Shown here: one piece after another, positions 9,950 to 22,606 of the stretch
Position numbering within the stretch: position 1 is the stretch's first letter
Layout: each line of letters begins with the position of its first letter
Assembly: GCF_047948215.1 (NCBI RefSeq)
Contig: NC_134458.1
Coordinates: forward strand, 138,058,536 to 138,122,535
Length of the DNA: 64,000 nucleotides
Reading direction: 5' to 3'
Origin: Lycorma delicatula
Taxonomy: Eukaryota > Arthropoda > Insecta > Hemiptera > Fulgoridae
Notes under the pieces: generated by a model
What the model saw: only the letters and a program-made list of their open reading frames with translations
What the model was told of the DNA's origin: nothing
The model's database searches: none
Position numbers and translations under genes: made by a program

Positions 9950-10052
9950 CTTCGTTAAAGTTTCTGAACCCAAAATAATTGGTAAATTTATTGGGTTTAT
10001 ATGGAATCTTACCTGAAAAATTTTAAATACAATCCCAGAACTGTATTTTTAG
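9950..10052 (+). repeat. Dispersed repeat family B, copy 1, left part
   Basis: Aligns to the reverse complement of about 46140-46215 (cttacctgaaaaatt against tctgacctgaaaaatt, and gaactgtatttttag against acattgtacttttag). It stops exactly at the TA where the Tc1 element begins. The right part resumes at 11395. Confidence 0.78.
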
Positions 10053-11394
10053 TACAGAAGCTTGCAAATTAATCTGAACGCAGGTGTTATTTAATAAAAA
10101 GTAATTTTATTTAGAGAAAAAAATCATATCTGTACAGTTTGTGAAATCTAGTAATTAACACGTCCTCTTTTATTCTTAATCACTTCACGTACGCGATTTG
10201 GCATCGATCCAATAAGTGTACTACACTTAATTTTTTATTTTTTCGTAATGAAACAGTACTGATATTATTAATATAATACGGTCAATTTTTTTTGTACAAT
10301 TTATTTTTGTGAGTAGTTTTTGTTTTTGATTATTGCCCAAAAAATTTCAGTTATGTTTAAGTTTGGGGAGTTGCTTGGCCACGGGCTCACTTTAATCTTA
10401 TGTTCTTTGAAAAGTTTTTCCACGTTTTTAACAGTATGACATAGCGCCAAATCTTGTTAGAACACACCATTGCCTTGTAGGAATTTGTTTTGAAGTTATA
10501 TTGAAACCCTTTCCTTCAGAATCTTAATTAATCCAAAATTTTTCAGCATATCATCCTACCGCAAGTAATGAACAAGAGTCTTCAAATATGAAATAACCCA
10601 TAAATACTTTTTCTGGTAATGTTTAACTGATTTTTGTATATGCGTGGAGATGTATTTTCATCTGATGTTTTTCTAACGTATGAAACCGTTTGGACCTGAA
10701 CATAAAAATATGACACGTCGGAAAAAATAAAATTTTTCTACTCTTCTTTGGTCCAGTTAGTATCTGTACTTCGGTCTATAAGAGCCTTTTTTGCACATTG
10801 TTGGTGTTAGAAGCTGCTTTTTAACCAACCGTTAAGTTTTCCGTGCAGTCGCAAGAAGTCGGCGTCAAACAGTTGTTACATGTAAATCTGTTCCACTGGT
10901 TGCTAATTCTCTATTAAAATCCACAGCAGATAATTTTAAATCAAGTTTAATTTTTCTCACTAATAACCGATCTTGAGTTAAACAGTTTTTCCTTTACGGC
11001 CACATTTGCCTTTTCTTTGAGGTGAAAAGAAACCAGTTAATTAAATTGTTTTAAAATAGCATTCACTGTTCCTAGTCTAACACCACACTCATAAACTATT
11101 TGTCGTTGAGTCGTATTAGTATGATCAGAAAGAAAAACAATTTTCGAACGCTTTCTTGGAGCTATGTGCCTTATTAAATATTCAAGACAGAACAAAAAAT
11201 ACGAAAATATTTTTTTTGTAATAAAAAATGAAATAAACTTTTACAAAACATTACTTATAACATGAAAATTGCTAAATAATCAAAGAACAATAACCTCACA
11301 TTACGACTGAAAGAATGGGTGTGGTCAAGCAGTATAGTTATAACATAGAATAAATCAGATTCCCTGCGTTCAAATTGATTTACACATCACTGTA
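10053..11394 (-). mobile_element. Tc1-like transposon, near full length
   Basis: Left end tacagaagcttgcaaatta then tctgaacgcagg (10053-10084); right end cctgcgttcaaattga then tttacacatcactgta (11363-11394). These are imperfect inverted repeats of about 32 bp starting TACAG, and TA is present at both outer edges as Tc1 elements require. Length is about 1.34 kb. The two flanks (9950-10052 and 11395 onward) are the halves of one repeat copy, which is uninterrupted at 46 kb. Confidence 0.9.
10170..11175 (-). pseudogene. Tc1-like transposase, DD34E type (broken)
   Basis: Minus-strand reading from about 11165: RKRSKIVFLSDHTNTTQRQ, VRLGTVNAILKQFN (helix-turn-helix, about 11160-11050), a KGKCGRKGKT-like linker, NWTKEE (about 10750), FSDVSYFYV with the first catalytic Asp (about 10720-10695), VF then a stop then QDLALCHTVKNVEKLFKEHK with the second Asp (about 10470-10400), and NSPNLNITEIFWAIIK with the Glu of the triad (about 10370-10320). 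The order and spacing are those of Tc1 transposases. Several stops and frameshifts are present but motif content is well kept, so this is probably a younger or less decayed copy than the mariners. Confidence 0.9.
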
Positions 11395-11650
11395 GTTTTC
11401 GAAAAATCTAGAGTAAAATACAAAAGACCGGGGGTTAAAAATGACACTATTTTATGTTTGACTTGAAATGAATTTAAGTGGGTAATAAACATATAAAGTG
11501 AGTTTTAAACAAAACTTGTAAAGAATTTTATTCTAAATAAAATGGTCCCAAGAATTAGAGTCTGACTTAATTTTAACAATGGCGCAGAAATCAGGACGAA
11601 ATCTTTCGCCAGCCGACATTTGCTAACGAGTGTACTCTTCGTGAATTACT
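11395..11650 (+). repeat. Dispersed repeat family B, copy 1, right part, ending in an inverted head
   Basis: 11405-11545 aligns with the reverse complement of about 45985-46125 (ctagagtaaaatacaaaaga, tgggtaataaacatataaa, ttttaaacaaaacttgta). From about 11550 the orientation flips: ccaagaattagagt ... ggcgcagaaatca ... ccagccgaca matches 46208-46290 on the same strand. This copy therefore contains an inverted copy of the repeat's head at its right end. Confidence 0.75.
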
Positions 11651-12689
11651 CTGTATGCATATGTTTTAAAAAAAATGAATTGTTTTTATCCTAAGTAAAG
11701 TACATTTTAATTTTCATGTTTATTTTAATTTTTTATTATTAATACTAATGGTAATGTTAAATATTATCGCACGATTAAAAAATGCTACTCGTAGAACTGA
11801 TAAACTGAATCTGATGCACTTGAATTTTAAAAGCAATGTTATTGTGAAGGATAACTGCATATACATTATATTTATATTGCATAAGGATTAATATCAACAA
11901 AATATGGAGGTCATTTTAAATTGTAACGTTAAGATAAATCAATTATAATCTCTATTTGGTTATACTTAACAAAAAATCATCAATATTTCTCTTAGGTTTA
12001 GATCTGGTTTTGTTATAAAAATAAAAGTAGAATTTTTTTTTATGATTGAATTTGCTTTCTATTGAACTTATTTATAAATTTTATCAGAATTTAATGCTGT
12101 ACAATTTTTTTTTTGCTAAATATTATCTGTTTATAATTAACGAAGTTTATACTTACGATAAACCTAAAAAAAGGCTTTTATTTCCGACGCCAATTTTTGA
12201 ACTTTTTAAGCTTTAAAGGTTAAGTTATAGATCCACTTAAAAAAGCTTTTCAGTCATAAAAATATTAAACCACCAATTTTGCCTAATAATTAAAGTTCTA
12301 AGAATATGATATAACATTATTTTATTTTTTGAGTACAAATTGGGCGAAAGTTTTTGCCAGTCAAAATTGAAAAACACAATTTCCAGCTGCGTATTTATAT
12401 ATAACAATTTTGCTAAAAATTATTCCCTAAAATGTTCTTCATGAATAAGGGTAGTTACAGGAGATTTTTCATTTCAGTATAAATCTGGGATCATCTTTTG
12501 TTACTGTATAAAATCCCAAATCATTGTATAATCTAACATCATTGTTTAGAGCGTGTAGGTATTTCAGAAGAATTATTTTATAGTTTTCTATCAGTGTTAT
12601 ATCATACCCGGAAATATAATCTTTTTAATATTTTTAATTTTATAAGTTCATACAATTATTGAATTAATATTGCACCTCATCAGTACTTC
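11651..12689. other. AT-rich sequence, nothing firmly recognised
   Basis: No protein similarity. The stretch at 12160-12500 is less simple in composition and may be an older repeat. Confidence 0.5.
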
Positions 12690-13060
12690 TTAAACTTTTT
12701 GTAGCAGTTACGGGTAGCGAAAGATTTCACTCAGACTTCTACTGTAAAGTTCAAATAATGCTGACTGAAACTCTATGAGCAAAATTACGGGTTTTGTATG
12801 CATTTTTACTTTAAAAAAATAGAAAAAATGGGTTCCAGAGCGGCATCTCTAGTAATTTCCGATAAAATTACTGTAAAATCCAAAAAATTAGAATCGAAAA
12901 GCGCAACTGTCATGTTTGGCGTAAATTTACTTTGTTAAATTGCCAATAATCAAAGGAAACTTCAAGATATAATTTGTAGAGAATTTAATAAAAAAAAAAT
13001 ATTGTTTTAAAACAACCTTTATTGTGAGCGAAGTTTTTATTTTGCTATCGACTTGTTTCA
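12690..13060 (+). repeat. Dispersed repeat family B, copy 2 (diverged)
   Basis: Shares the order of blocks with the other copies: gcgaaagatttca...cttct near 12717, gttccagag and a central AT-rich part, gaatcgaaaagcgca...tgtttggcgtaaa (12893-12928), gttaaattgccaataa, and ttgtagagaatttaataa (12976-12993). It is more degraded than copies 1 and 3. Confidence 0.65.
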
Positions 13061-14168
13061 TCTAACAGGAAAATTTTAGGGGATAGGATAAAATGAAACC
13101 GACGGTAAATAAAACGATTTCCGTAAGTAAAGTGTTATCAAATTTAAGTTCAAATAAATAAAGAATTCATGCACTTTATTTATAAGTGCGAAACCTTTTT
13201 TTGTGGATATTACTACTTAGTCATGTTTTTTAAAGCCTTTTTAGTAATAAAAATAATGATTTGACTCCGATCTGCACTACACCCTATATATTTCTGCCAT
13301 ATTCGTTTATTTTTTATATCTTTTAACTTGGAAACGTAGTTTAACTGGGCTAAATACCTTTATTTAAAATGCGTTAACAATTATAAAATTAAACATTTTT
13401 AGTAAGCTCCCGAGGTTTAACAAATTTAGTAAAGAATTAAAAAGATTAATAAAATTACAATTTTTTTAACGGTTACGATATTTATGGTTCAAAACCTTCG
13501 AGGGAATATGACAGATAGCTCTATGAAAGAATCAAGTCGGTAGCTACAATAGGTACCGAGAAAATGTTGAACAAACACTGCCCCTTTTTGCTCTTTGCTA
13601 CGGTCGAGGGCTAAAAAACCATTGTAATGTATTTTGACTTAATGAAGAAAACGTTTTTACTATATCATTTTAAAGTTAAGTTTTAAAGGGTTTTAAGAGA
13701 TATATTTTTGAATTAAAAAATTTTATTAGTTTTACAATAGAAACCAAACAAAGAAATAAATATAGTGTAGAAATGTTGTGCGTGTCTTTAAATGTAAGTA
13801 TGAAAGAATTTGAATGGAGACTTACCTAATTAGTGAAAAGTAAATTTGAAATGTATTTACTACATAAAAATCGCATTACTCATATCACAAAATCGTTAAC
13901 AGAGCTATATGTTTACACCGTATGACATACATTTTATTCCTACCTGTTAAACTCTTCAGCTGGTAGACCTATAACGTACACGCGAGATTTGTATAATGTG
14001 GATTAACCAGTAAAAAGGAAAACCCTCTCATAGTAATGCATAATAAATAAAACGATTAAAAAGGAAGAACATGTTAATTTATAATGAGTTAAAAACGATT
14101 TATGGTTTAGATATGTTTTTAAATGTGCGATCGCATATGCGTGGATTATATATACTCACACTTATATA

Positions 14169-14169
<1 letters not shown>
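13061..14169. other. AT-rich sequence, nothing recognised
   Basis: A short block ggataaaatgaaaccgacgg near 13087 recurs with two changes near 24182, so at least one old repeat edge is present. No coding similarity. Confidence 0.5.
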
Positions 14170-14205
<36 letters not shown>

Positions 14206-14212
14206 AACATAC
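14170..14212. repeat. (AT)n microsatellite
   Basis: Uninterrupted AT dinucleotides. Confidence 0.95.
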
Positions 14213-15190
14213 ATAGCTAAGATGTAAATAAATCACATAATGTTTACGCATACAACATTGTAGAGGTTGATGAGGGACCTTTGATAACACGGCTTGTAAT
14301 AATGCAGCAGACTTTATCAACTGCATACATTATTATACTTCCATACATTTCACCTACATCGTACAAAAATACTTATTTGGTAGTAATAATAATAATAGTA
14401 GTAGTAATAAAAATAATAATATTAATAATAATAATATTAATAAAATTAAAAGCATTCCATCAAGGGTTGAAGGATTTTTATTATCATCCCTAACACATGT
14501 CATTAACCTTTTCTTATAATAACAAAGCATTAAGGTCAATAACTTTTTATACAGAATAATTTTTACTACTATAGTACATGTCTTAGGCGAACAATACTCA
14601 ATCCCCTTATAACTATCTTAAGTCATTTACTCTCTTCTCCCTTCTTTCATCTATTCTTCTTTTACTTTTTCTTATTCTTTATCTTCTTATTCTTCTTCAT
14701 CATTTTGTTATTATTATTATTTTCTGTCAACAATATCTTACGATACCAGTGATGTAAGGCTTAAAATAATAATTCATAAGATAAGGGGCGCGTTTAACCT
14801 AAGACTATTAATTCTACCTGACATGTTGAGTTTAATATATATATATATATATTACTTAATGTTACGTAACATAAAGATTGTATATCAAAAGAATTCCTAC
14901 GGCTAACTTAATATTGTATTCTATATTGTTATATTTATGAACAATCATTTATTATTTTCTTTAAAAAAATTATTATTATTATTTATTAATAAAATTTTAA
15001 AGTAACGGTAAAATACGGGCGCGTATGATTAAATGTATATTATTTAGAAACTAATATGATAGATATGAAAAAGTTAACTGGTAGACCACCAGATTGATGA
15101 GACGGTATTTCAAAGCAGACAGATACAAATATTTGAACGAGAATAAACTGTAAAGTTTAACATTGAAATTATAAAACAACTTTACATTGA

Positions 15191-15192
<2 letters not shown>

Positions 15193-15249
<57 letters not shown>
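15193..15249. repeat. (AT)n microsatellite
   Basis: About 57 bp of uninterrupted AT. It produces a run of alternating Tyr-Ile in a spurious minus-strand ORF. Confidence 0.95.
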
Positions 15250-15255
<6 letters not shown>

Positions 15256-16124
15256 CAAACCATTTTTTGTACGATTAAACTAAATGAAATTATTAAATTA
15301 AATAAGTTCATTTATTCAATTGTTTAGCGCTTTCAATCGGTAGCCATCACCTTTAGTGCATTATTGAAGTATATAATTTATAAATTAAAAAAACAATTAT
15401 TAAAAACTTAAAAACGCAATAAGTAACTTACTTTTAATGAATTGTTTTTGAATTACTTGTTAATGGATTGTCTTTAAAATTAAAAGTAAGTGATTATAAA
15501 TAATAAATCTTTAATATAATTATTATATTGTGTATGTTTGTATATATTAAATAATTATAAAATTATCAAAATTATTTAGTTTGAAGTAGAAAGACGATGC
15601 GTTAACATGCAAATGCTTTGGTTGTATAAAGGGCCCTTTCCTTCGTAGTACCCTGATACATTTGTACTACATTCCTATTTCGTTATTATACAACTTCTTT
15701 GTTTGCTTCTCTTTTTTAATGAAAATATAGCTTTTCACATGTATTTTCTAACATATTTTTGTTAATTAATGTTTTAAAATTTATCTTTCTTTTTTTGTTT
15801 GCAACTCATAAATGTATTCAAACATTGTAATTTCTGAAAAATTAATCTATGAATGAGGAAAATTCCATAAAAATTTTATAATATTTTGAAAAGTACCAAA
15901 AAAAAGTGTACATAAACAATAACACTAAATTTCCAAAAAAATATTTAAATTTTTTTTACGCAGTGGTTTATCTTAATAATTTTCCATTTTTTTTTTTCAT
16001 ATTATACTTCAATGATGCTGAGAAAAGATGATGGCCAGCTCTCGAAAATTAAGATTATTTGAATAAAATTATACGTATATAATAGAATTATTTGATGTAA
16101 TAGTTTTATTATGTTTATAAATAA

Positions 16125-16127
<3 letters not shown>

Positions 16128-16155
<28 letters not shown>
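16128..16155. repeat. (AT)n microsatellite
   Basis: Uninterrupted AT dinucleotides. Confidence 0.95.
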
Positions 16156-17503
16156 ATTGAATATGTATATAGATATAACAATGAGTGGCTTCATTATCCA
16201 ATAAAGTTCCCACTGAAATTCAGAAAGTATTCAGCTTTACAATAACACTCACTCAGTATCTACTGTGTACACCTTTACATTGTTCTTCATACAGATTAGT
16301 TTTATATTTTACATAACCATTATTAGAGAAAGCAAATCTGACCGATGTTTGTTGTACTTCAAATATCTAATATTCTTCTTTATTATATAAAGCAAAATAT
16401 TACTTTTAACTCTATGTTCAAAAGGAAAATAACAGAAAATTCAACTCTTTAAAAAGGAACGCACCTTCACTTCGAAATATGAAATAAGATGGAAAGTGGA
16501 AGAAAATTTATCAAATCTTTTAAAGTCTATAGGTCTTAAATAAGTTCAGGCGATTCATGATAGGAGAAGTTAGTTCAATATAATGTGCTGGAGGTTATCA
16601 TTTTACTTTTATATCCGTATTTGTCTATAATAATCACTGATGATTTTAAAAGGAAAGCTATATCTTTTAACAATTTATCTTATAAACAAAAGAAATCTAC
16701 GTGTAGGTAAACATTTATTCAAAAATTAATTTTTAATATTTTAATCGAAATCCATCATGCGTTACTGATTATTATTATTACTTATGTATTATTATAACTA
16801 ATATTATGATTATTATTAATTCTATTTAATAATAATTAAAATAAATTGTTTTGTGATATACGTTTATAACATCATGATGTAAAATGTGTAAATTTCATTT
16901 TGAATATTAAAGTAATTATGTGCTCGTATAAGCGCGCGCGCGTATGCGTTTGCAATGTGTTAATAATAGTTACTTATTATTTACTGTGTCTAAAGTTTAA
17001 TGGTGTTGTTAATTTGAAATATTTATAGTTAATAATTAATATAAACCTTTAATCATTCGGTATTTGATTAAATGTTAATAATAATTATTTTAAATGTACG
17101 TATATTATTACTATTATTAATATGTAATCAAATTTGAATGAACTTATTATGTATATAAATTATATATTAATAATGTTCAAGATAATTATTGTTACTGCTG
17201 TTTAAAGTTTTTGCCGTATTGGGAAATAAACAATAGATTACGTTCAACATAGATATCCAACAAACAATAGTGAGAGGAAATACTGTGTCATTTTATTTTT
17301 GGAAAAATAGGCACTGCTTTTTTTAGATTTACGGAAACTTTATCTTGGTAAATCAGTTTTAAAAGAATAATACGTTATTGAAATTTTTTATAATAAAAGT
17401 TGAAAAAATTAGCTCTTTATATAAGAAAAAATGTAAGGATTTTAAGAATTTAATTTGTATAATCTATTTAAATTATTTAGAAATTTTTCGTTCTTTTATA
17501 CAA

Positions 17504-18761
17504 TGGTCATTTAATAATTAAATAGACGAATGATGTAGAAAAATTGTTATATATTCAGTAAAATGAAACTAACTCTTCATTTCACATAATTCCCGGTTAC
17601 ATTAAAATACGTATCGCATTTTTCTGGGAGCTTTCTTAATCCAGAAATGAAGAACTGTTCACCTTGATGTCTGAGCCATTCCTGTACCACATTCTTCACT
17701 TGCTCATTGTCGCCAAATCTGGAGCTATTCAAAATTCAATTTAAAAAAAAAAAATTGAAAAAGTGAGATCGAGTTTTTTTTGCGTTGGTTTAACTTTTAC
17801 GGAACTGTAAGGTGGATGTGGCAACACCTCCCAATCCAAATTTTGAACAGCTTCTCGTGTCTTTTGAGCGGTATGAGGACTGTCGTTACCTTGCAGATGA
17901 ATTACACCTTTTGATAGAGAACCGGAACATTTCCTCCTTATTTAACTTTATTTTCTAGTATTCAGTGTTGAACGGACTTTGTTATTGAAAATAATCGCTA
18001 AAATTGGGCCTTTATAATCTTAAAACATCGTTAGCATAATTTTACCGGATGACGCGTAGATTTTCAATTCTTTCCTGGCTGGCGAACTCCGAAATTTCCA
18101 TTCTAAATTCTGACGTTTGGATTCCGGCTCAATTTGACGAATCCAAGTTTCATCGAGTTATTATGCGATCTAAAAAAGCGTTTATCTTCCGCTAAAAATC
18201 GTCGATTAAGTTCCTTACAGACATGAATTCGGGTGTCTGTGATTTTGAGTAGACTGTCTCAGAATCCACCTTGAACAGTGCCCACTCTCGCAATATAAGT
18301 TTCCCCAATTACCCAAATTTTTATGCGTCTGTCCTTCCGAATAAGATTATTAATACGATTTTTCAAAACATCAGTAGAAATTTTCTACTGGTCTTCCTCT
18401 AGGATAGAGTCAGTGACATTTATTCGGCTTGAGTTAAAACTGTTTAATCCACTTATAGAAATTTGCAAGGTTAATTACATCTTTTACCATACTGTTTTAA
18501 TATCCGCGGGTGAATTTTGGCCGGTTTTACATCTTCAGGAGATAAAAAGTCTTATAACAGCACGCTGTTATTCTACGGCACACGTTTCAAGTGGCACCGA
18601 TATTTTGAAATAAACAGAAGAGGCTATAATAATAAGAACTCTTTTCGAACACCTGATATTTTCTTTGATAAAAGTGCCAAATTGGATGTCGGACAGTTTC
18701 AGGTTTATTAAACAGTTTTCCACTTCGTCATTTATCTCCTTAATTTTTTGAACGATCCTGG
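17504..18761 (-). mobile_element. Mariner transposon, family M1, copy 2
   Basis: Ends are imperfect inverted repeats: tggtcatttaataatta (about 17504-17520) against ttttttgaacgatcctgg (about 18744-18761). They resemble the ends of M1 copy 1 (gtagttcaataa). The interior aligns along its length with copy 1: for example aaggtggatgtggcaacacc against aaggtggatatggaaacacc. It is not interrupted at the point where copy 1 carries the LINE. Confidence 0.85.
17600..18720 (-). pseudogene. Mariner M1 transposase, copy 2 (broken)
   Basis: Minus-strand fragments: KIWVIGETYIARVGTVQGG (helix-turn-helix region, about 18325-18270), DETWIRQIEPESKRQNLEW (first catalytic Asp, about 18160-18100), KIMLTMF, stop, DYKGPILAIIF (about 18040-17990), then in another frame LSKGVIHLQGNDSPHTAQKT (second catalytic site, Asp replaced by Gly, GGT codon, about 17920-17860) and NLDWEVLPHPPYSS (about 17845-17805). 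After PPYSS the expected PDLAPSD block is missing or scrambled. The last part near 17700-17620 resembles the C-terminal KWLRHQGEQFF-type end. Multiple stops make it non-functional. Plus-strand ORFs at 18323-18711 are antisense shadows. Confidence 0.88.
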
Positions 18762-19047
18762 TATTTAAAAGTATTTTTTACTGTATTTTTTAGGTCCTTT
18801 TAATGAATGTTTTATAATTCAAGTTCGTACGATATCATATCATTTTTTTATTATCAGAATAACGGTAGTATTTATTAATTGTAATCTTATGAATTTTTTT
18901 TTGTTCCTAAATTACTACTTCGGACAGTAATTTTAAATTATTTCAGTAGTATCATATTATTTCTGTGATGTTTACATGCTGACCAACAAGTCACAAAAAA
19001 AGATAAAATGGTTACGAAAGAATACCAAATCTTCCCTGATTAATTAG

Positions 19048-19089
<42 letters not shown>

Positions 19090-19798
19090 CTGACTGTCTT
19101 TAACATTCTAATGTTTATATTGCTTTTGATACCCTTTTTTTATTTGTAAGATTAAATTGATAAGTTTGGACAAATTATTTTGATTCTTAATTTTATTTGG
19201 GGTTTTTTTATTTAATAATCTTTTTTAAGAATTATTTTTTATTTTTTTATTGTAATTATATTCTCGTTGTGTTTATATTTTTCTTTATTCAGAAAGAAAC
19301 ACGCTACTACTACTATTATTATTATTATGACTATAATACAATAATATAATTTCCATTATATTAAAAATAAACTGTTACAATGATTAACAAATTTACCCGA
19401 AATCTACAACCCAGAATAGAACCTCAGTCAAAATTCTAAAAAAAAATTTTTCAAATTTTATTTTCCCCCTGAAATCATCATATAACATTTATATTGAAAT
19501 TTCAAAATATTTTTCCTATGAACGTTATTTAAACTTTCATCTACTTTTTATCTTTCTTATCAAACTAAATCATTAATTGACAAAATCATAAAAAAGAATA
19601 ACTTTGTAGGACAGTGGTAACCATCCTCTCTACTGCTTAGAAAATGATAAAAAAACCTCTAAGAAAAACTTTTTATATTTTCTTTTCTTTTTTTGTAAAT
19701 TATGTTATGGATAAATAAATGCAAAAATGTGTTTTCCTTAAAAGGAGACTTCTAAACTTTTCAATGAATCTTTTTATATATTTTTTTTATTCTATGTT
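18762..19798. other. AT-rich sequence with (AT)n tract
   Basis: No coding similarity seen. It contains the (AT)n at 19049-19088 and T-rich stretches. Confidence 0.55.
19049..19088. repeat. (AT)n microsatellite
   Basis: Uninterrupted TA dinucleotides. Confidence 0.95.
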
Positions 19799-19929
19799 AA
19801 TAAAGAGTGAACATAAATTCTTAGCCCACTGTAGGGGTTAATAAAAAAGGAACAAAGCAATGCAGCGCGTGGTGATTTTTTCAAACATTTAAGTTGGTAC
19901 TAGAGTTAAATGACCTTAAAGTAACACGC

Positions 19930-20925
19930 TGGCGCGATGTAACGACAGGGGTGATAGCAATGGCTTGCGTGTGTGTGTGTGTGTGTGTGTGTATGCTATG
20001 GTTTAATGAAAACGGATCTTTTATTTTAGTTCGTAGACGTTTTTGTTGATAATGATTTTATTAAACGTTGGTATTAATAGTTCAAGGATACAGGAAGTAT
20101 AGTACACAAAAAAGGTTCTGGCAGACCTCCCGTCTCTGAAGAAGTAGTTGGTCGAGTAAGAGAAACTTTTCAGGGAAGCCCGGGTAAATCGACTAGTCGT
20201 GCGGGTTTAGATCGAACTGAAGTTTTAGAAACTTCATGCATACAAAATTTAGTCGGTGCATACAATTGAAGGTGACGATAAATCACGTCGTTATAACTTT
20301 TCCGTGGAGATCCTTGATAAAGTGAACTAAGACAATGCGTTTTTAGAAAAAGTAATCATTTCTGACAAAGCAACTTTCATATTTATGCTCACGGTAACCT
20401 TCATAATTATCGGATTTCGGGTAAGGATAATTCTCATACCGTTCGACAAACACAGTATGATAGCCCGAAAATTAGCGTCTGGTGTGCGTTGACTGCTTAC
20501 AAAATGATCGGACTATTCTCCTTCGTCGAGCCAACGATTACTAGGGCAGTTATCTAGACATGTTACAGGAGTATGTAGTACCACAGATTGAACATCGGCA
20601 ACTCGACGTTTACTTCCAACTAGATGGAGTACCACCACTGGGGTTTACATATTAGAGACTACAGAACCTACAAGAACAATTTCCTAAGCATTGGATTGGC
20701 CGTGATTGACCAATTCCCTGGCCACCTCGATCCCTTGACGTTATGCCACTCAATTTCTTTCTTTATGGGTTTGTCAAAGTCAGGGTGTACGCAAGAAAGA
20801 TAAATAAGAAGCGAAAGTGTAATTATAGAATTACTTCAGATATTCTTTGTAATGTGTGGCGTGAAAATGAATATCTTCTAGACATACTACGCGCCACAAA
20901 AGGTGCTCGTGAGGAACTTGTATGA
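19930..20925 (+). pseudogene. M3 mariner-type transposase (broken)
   Basis: Plus-strand fragments in order: GSGRPPVSEEVVGRVRETFQ (about 20115-20175), SDKATFIF with the first catalytic Asp (about 20360-20385), the VWCALTA-like VWCALTAYKMIG, PTITRAV and LLQEYVVPQIEHRQLDVYFQ (about 20480-20620), LDGV with the second Asp (about 20621-20632), QFPKHWIGRD-like and a PGHLDPLTL-type degraded third motif (about 20680-20745), then the best open piece, 20743-20925, reading PLNFFLYGFVKVRVYARKIN, YRITSDILCNVWREN and LDILRATKGA. That last stretch is the conserved C-terminus of arthropod transposases with the N-terminal helix-turn-helix domain. Stops and frame changes occur throughout. Confidence 0.9.
19968..19993. 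repeat. (GT)n microsatellite inside M3
   Basis: About 13 GT units, inside the region that should code for the transposase N-terminus. Confidence 0.95.
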
Positions 20926-21056
20926 AATTAATAAGTATTGTAAAAAAATCTGTTTGAATTTTCCTGTTCAACTAAAACGTGAATGTAAGAACATTACTTT
21001 ACTATTTTTCTATATACACCTAAATTGCGTTGAATAGTTTATGGTCACTCTGTATA

Positions 21057-22566
21057 TTATTCTTAAATTGGCAGATTATTTGACAATGTTAAATAATATA
21101 ATCTGCTATTATAGAAAAAAAACTAATAATCAAAAAAATAAAACATTAGTACATTACAATTTATATTCCAATAAACATTGATTATCTAGAATAAAATCAT
21201 TAAATTAAGTAATATATTAATTTATATTTAATTAAAAACTTTGTGATGTCTTTTAATTGTAAGACAATGCAGGATAGTTATTTAATTTAACAGTCTTCAA
21301 AAGGAAACTTTAATTTGTATTTTTATATTGTAGACATCTAATTAAAGGATTATAAAGACTCTCTACTTAATTAATTTTATATACATTTCTTAGAAATGAA
21401 TAATGGAAAAATGTATGTGTGTGTATGTTGTGGTGTGCGCGCGCGCGCGAAAGATATAGGGAGTGTTTATATATATATATATATACATATATATATTAAT
21501 TGGTTATTCTTTTAGGAAATATTAATATAGTTTTTTTTTTTCAGGTAATAACAACTTCTAAATGGTTTATTTTATTTCATTAAGAGTAAATTTTTCTGGT
21601 AAGCGTTTAAATATTTTTCTTTTTTCTAAGTACATTTTTGTGTAATATTTATGAATAATTTAAAGATACTAGAGTTTATTAGATTAATACATTTATTTAT
21701 AGTCTATTGTTATATATCACATTATTGTATTAGGAATTATTCTTAAAGCTTGCACTAATCTAAAATTATAACGAATAAACTACACAATACATTATGTTTC
21801 TATAAAATAATTTACGATGTATGTTTATCAATATTTGTTAGAGATAGAATTACTAATGTTTTGACTACTCCTAATTTATTTATTTTTTTATTCTAAACAT
21901 GTTTTACAATTTTTTATAAAACATAAACAAGTTCTGTAGGTTTTCTTTGGTCACAATTTTGTTGCAATAACTTTAATTCTAAACCGAATCTAGGTAACTG
22001 AAATGAATACATAACATGTACTAACACAAAAGAGCACTTACTGGATCTGACAAATTTCTATTTTCCTTTTTGCCTTATGTCAAATGAAAAATAAAAAATA
22101 AATTTGTTCTGACATTTAATATAATTTCTAAATCGAATTATACTTATCTGACTTCATTGATTATGGCATTATCCAAATCAATTAAAAAATTAATAATAGA
22201 AAATTTCATAATTTTTTAAAAGTAAATTCTCTCAACAGATTAATATACCTTTATTAGGTACTAGATTAGTTTATATACATTTATTAGATACCTTTATTTA
22301 GAATATTAAATAATTTTGGACTTGTTAATATAAATAATTTACTAAAATGTCTCCCTGCGCACTGATAGAAGATATGCTAGACTCAGTTCCATATCTCTTG
22401 TTTTATACAATTTATTTATTTTACATTCATTACAGGTTTTGAAAAAAATATCTTAAAACATTGAAAATATACAAATGTTTTATGCGTGATTTGTTTTTTT
22501 TTTGTAAAAATTCATTATTTGTAAGTTTCTTACAACAAGGATTAAGATTAAGGATTAATTTATATA

Positions 22567-22606
<40 letters not shown>

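Larger units (their letters stand above)
14213..17503. other. AT-rich sequence with several microsatellites
   Basis: Contains interrupted (TAA)n near 14385-14440, short (AT)n at 14834-14852, the tracts listed separately at 15193 and 16128, and a short (CG)n near 16932-16942. The small ORFs here are translations of these simple repeats. No gene recognised. Confidence 0.6.
19799..21056 (+). mobile_element. Mariner-type transposon, family M3
   Basis: Left end agagtgaacataaattctt (19804-19822) and right end aatagtttatggtcactct (21033-21051) are inverted repeats with three mismatches over 19 bp. The interior carries a plus-strand transposase. A (GT)n tract has expanded inside the N-terminal coding part. 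Element length is about 1.25 kb. Confidence 0.85.

Noticed and set aside
15051..15311. 86-codon minus ORF with a long alternating Ile-Tyr run
   Set aside because: Direct translation of the (AT)n microsatellite at 15193-15249; no domain.
18323..18711. Two plus-strand ORFs of 96 and 64 codons
   Set aside because: Antisense shadows of the M1 mariner transposase.
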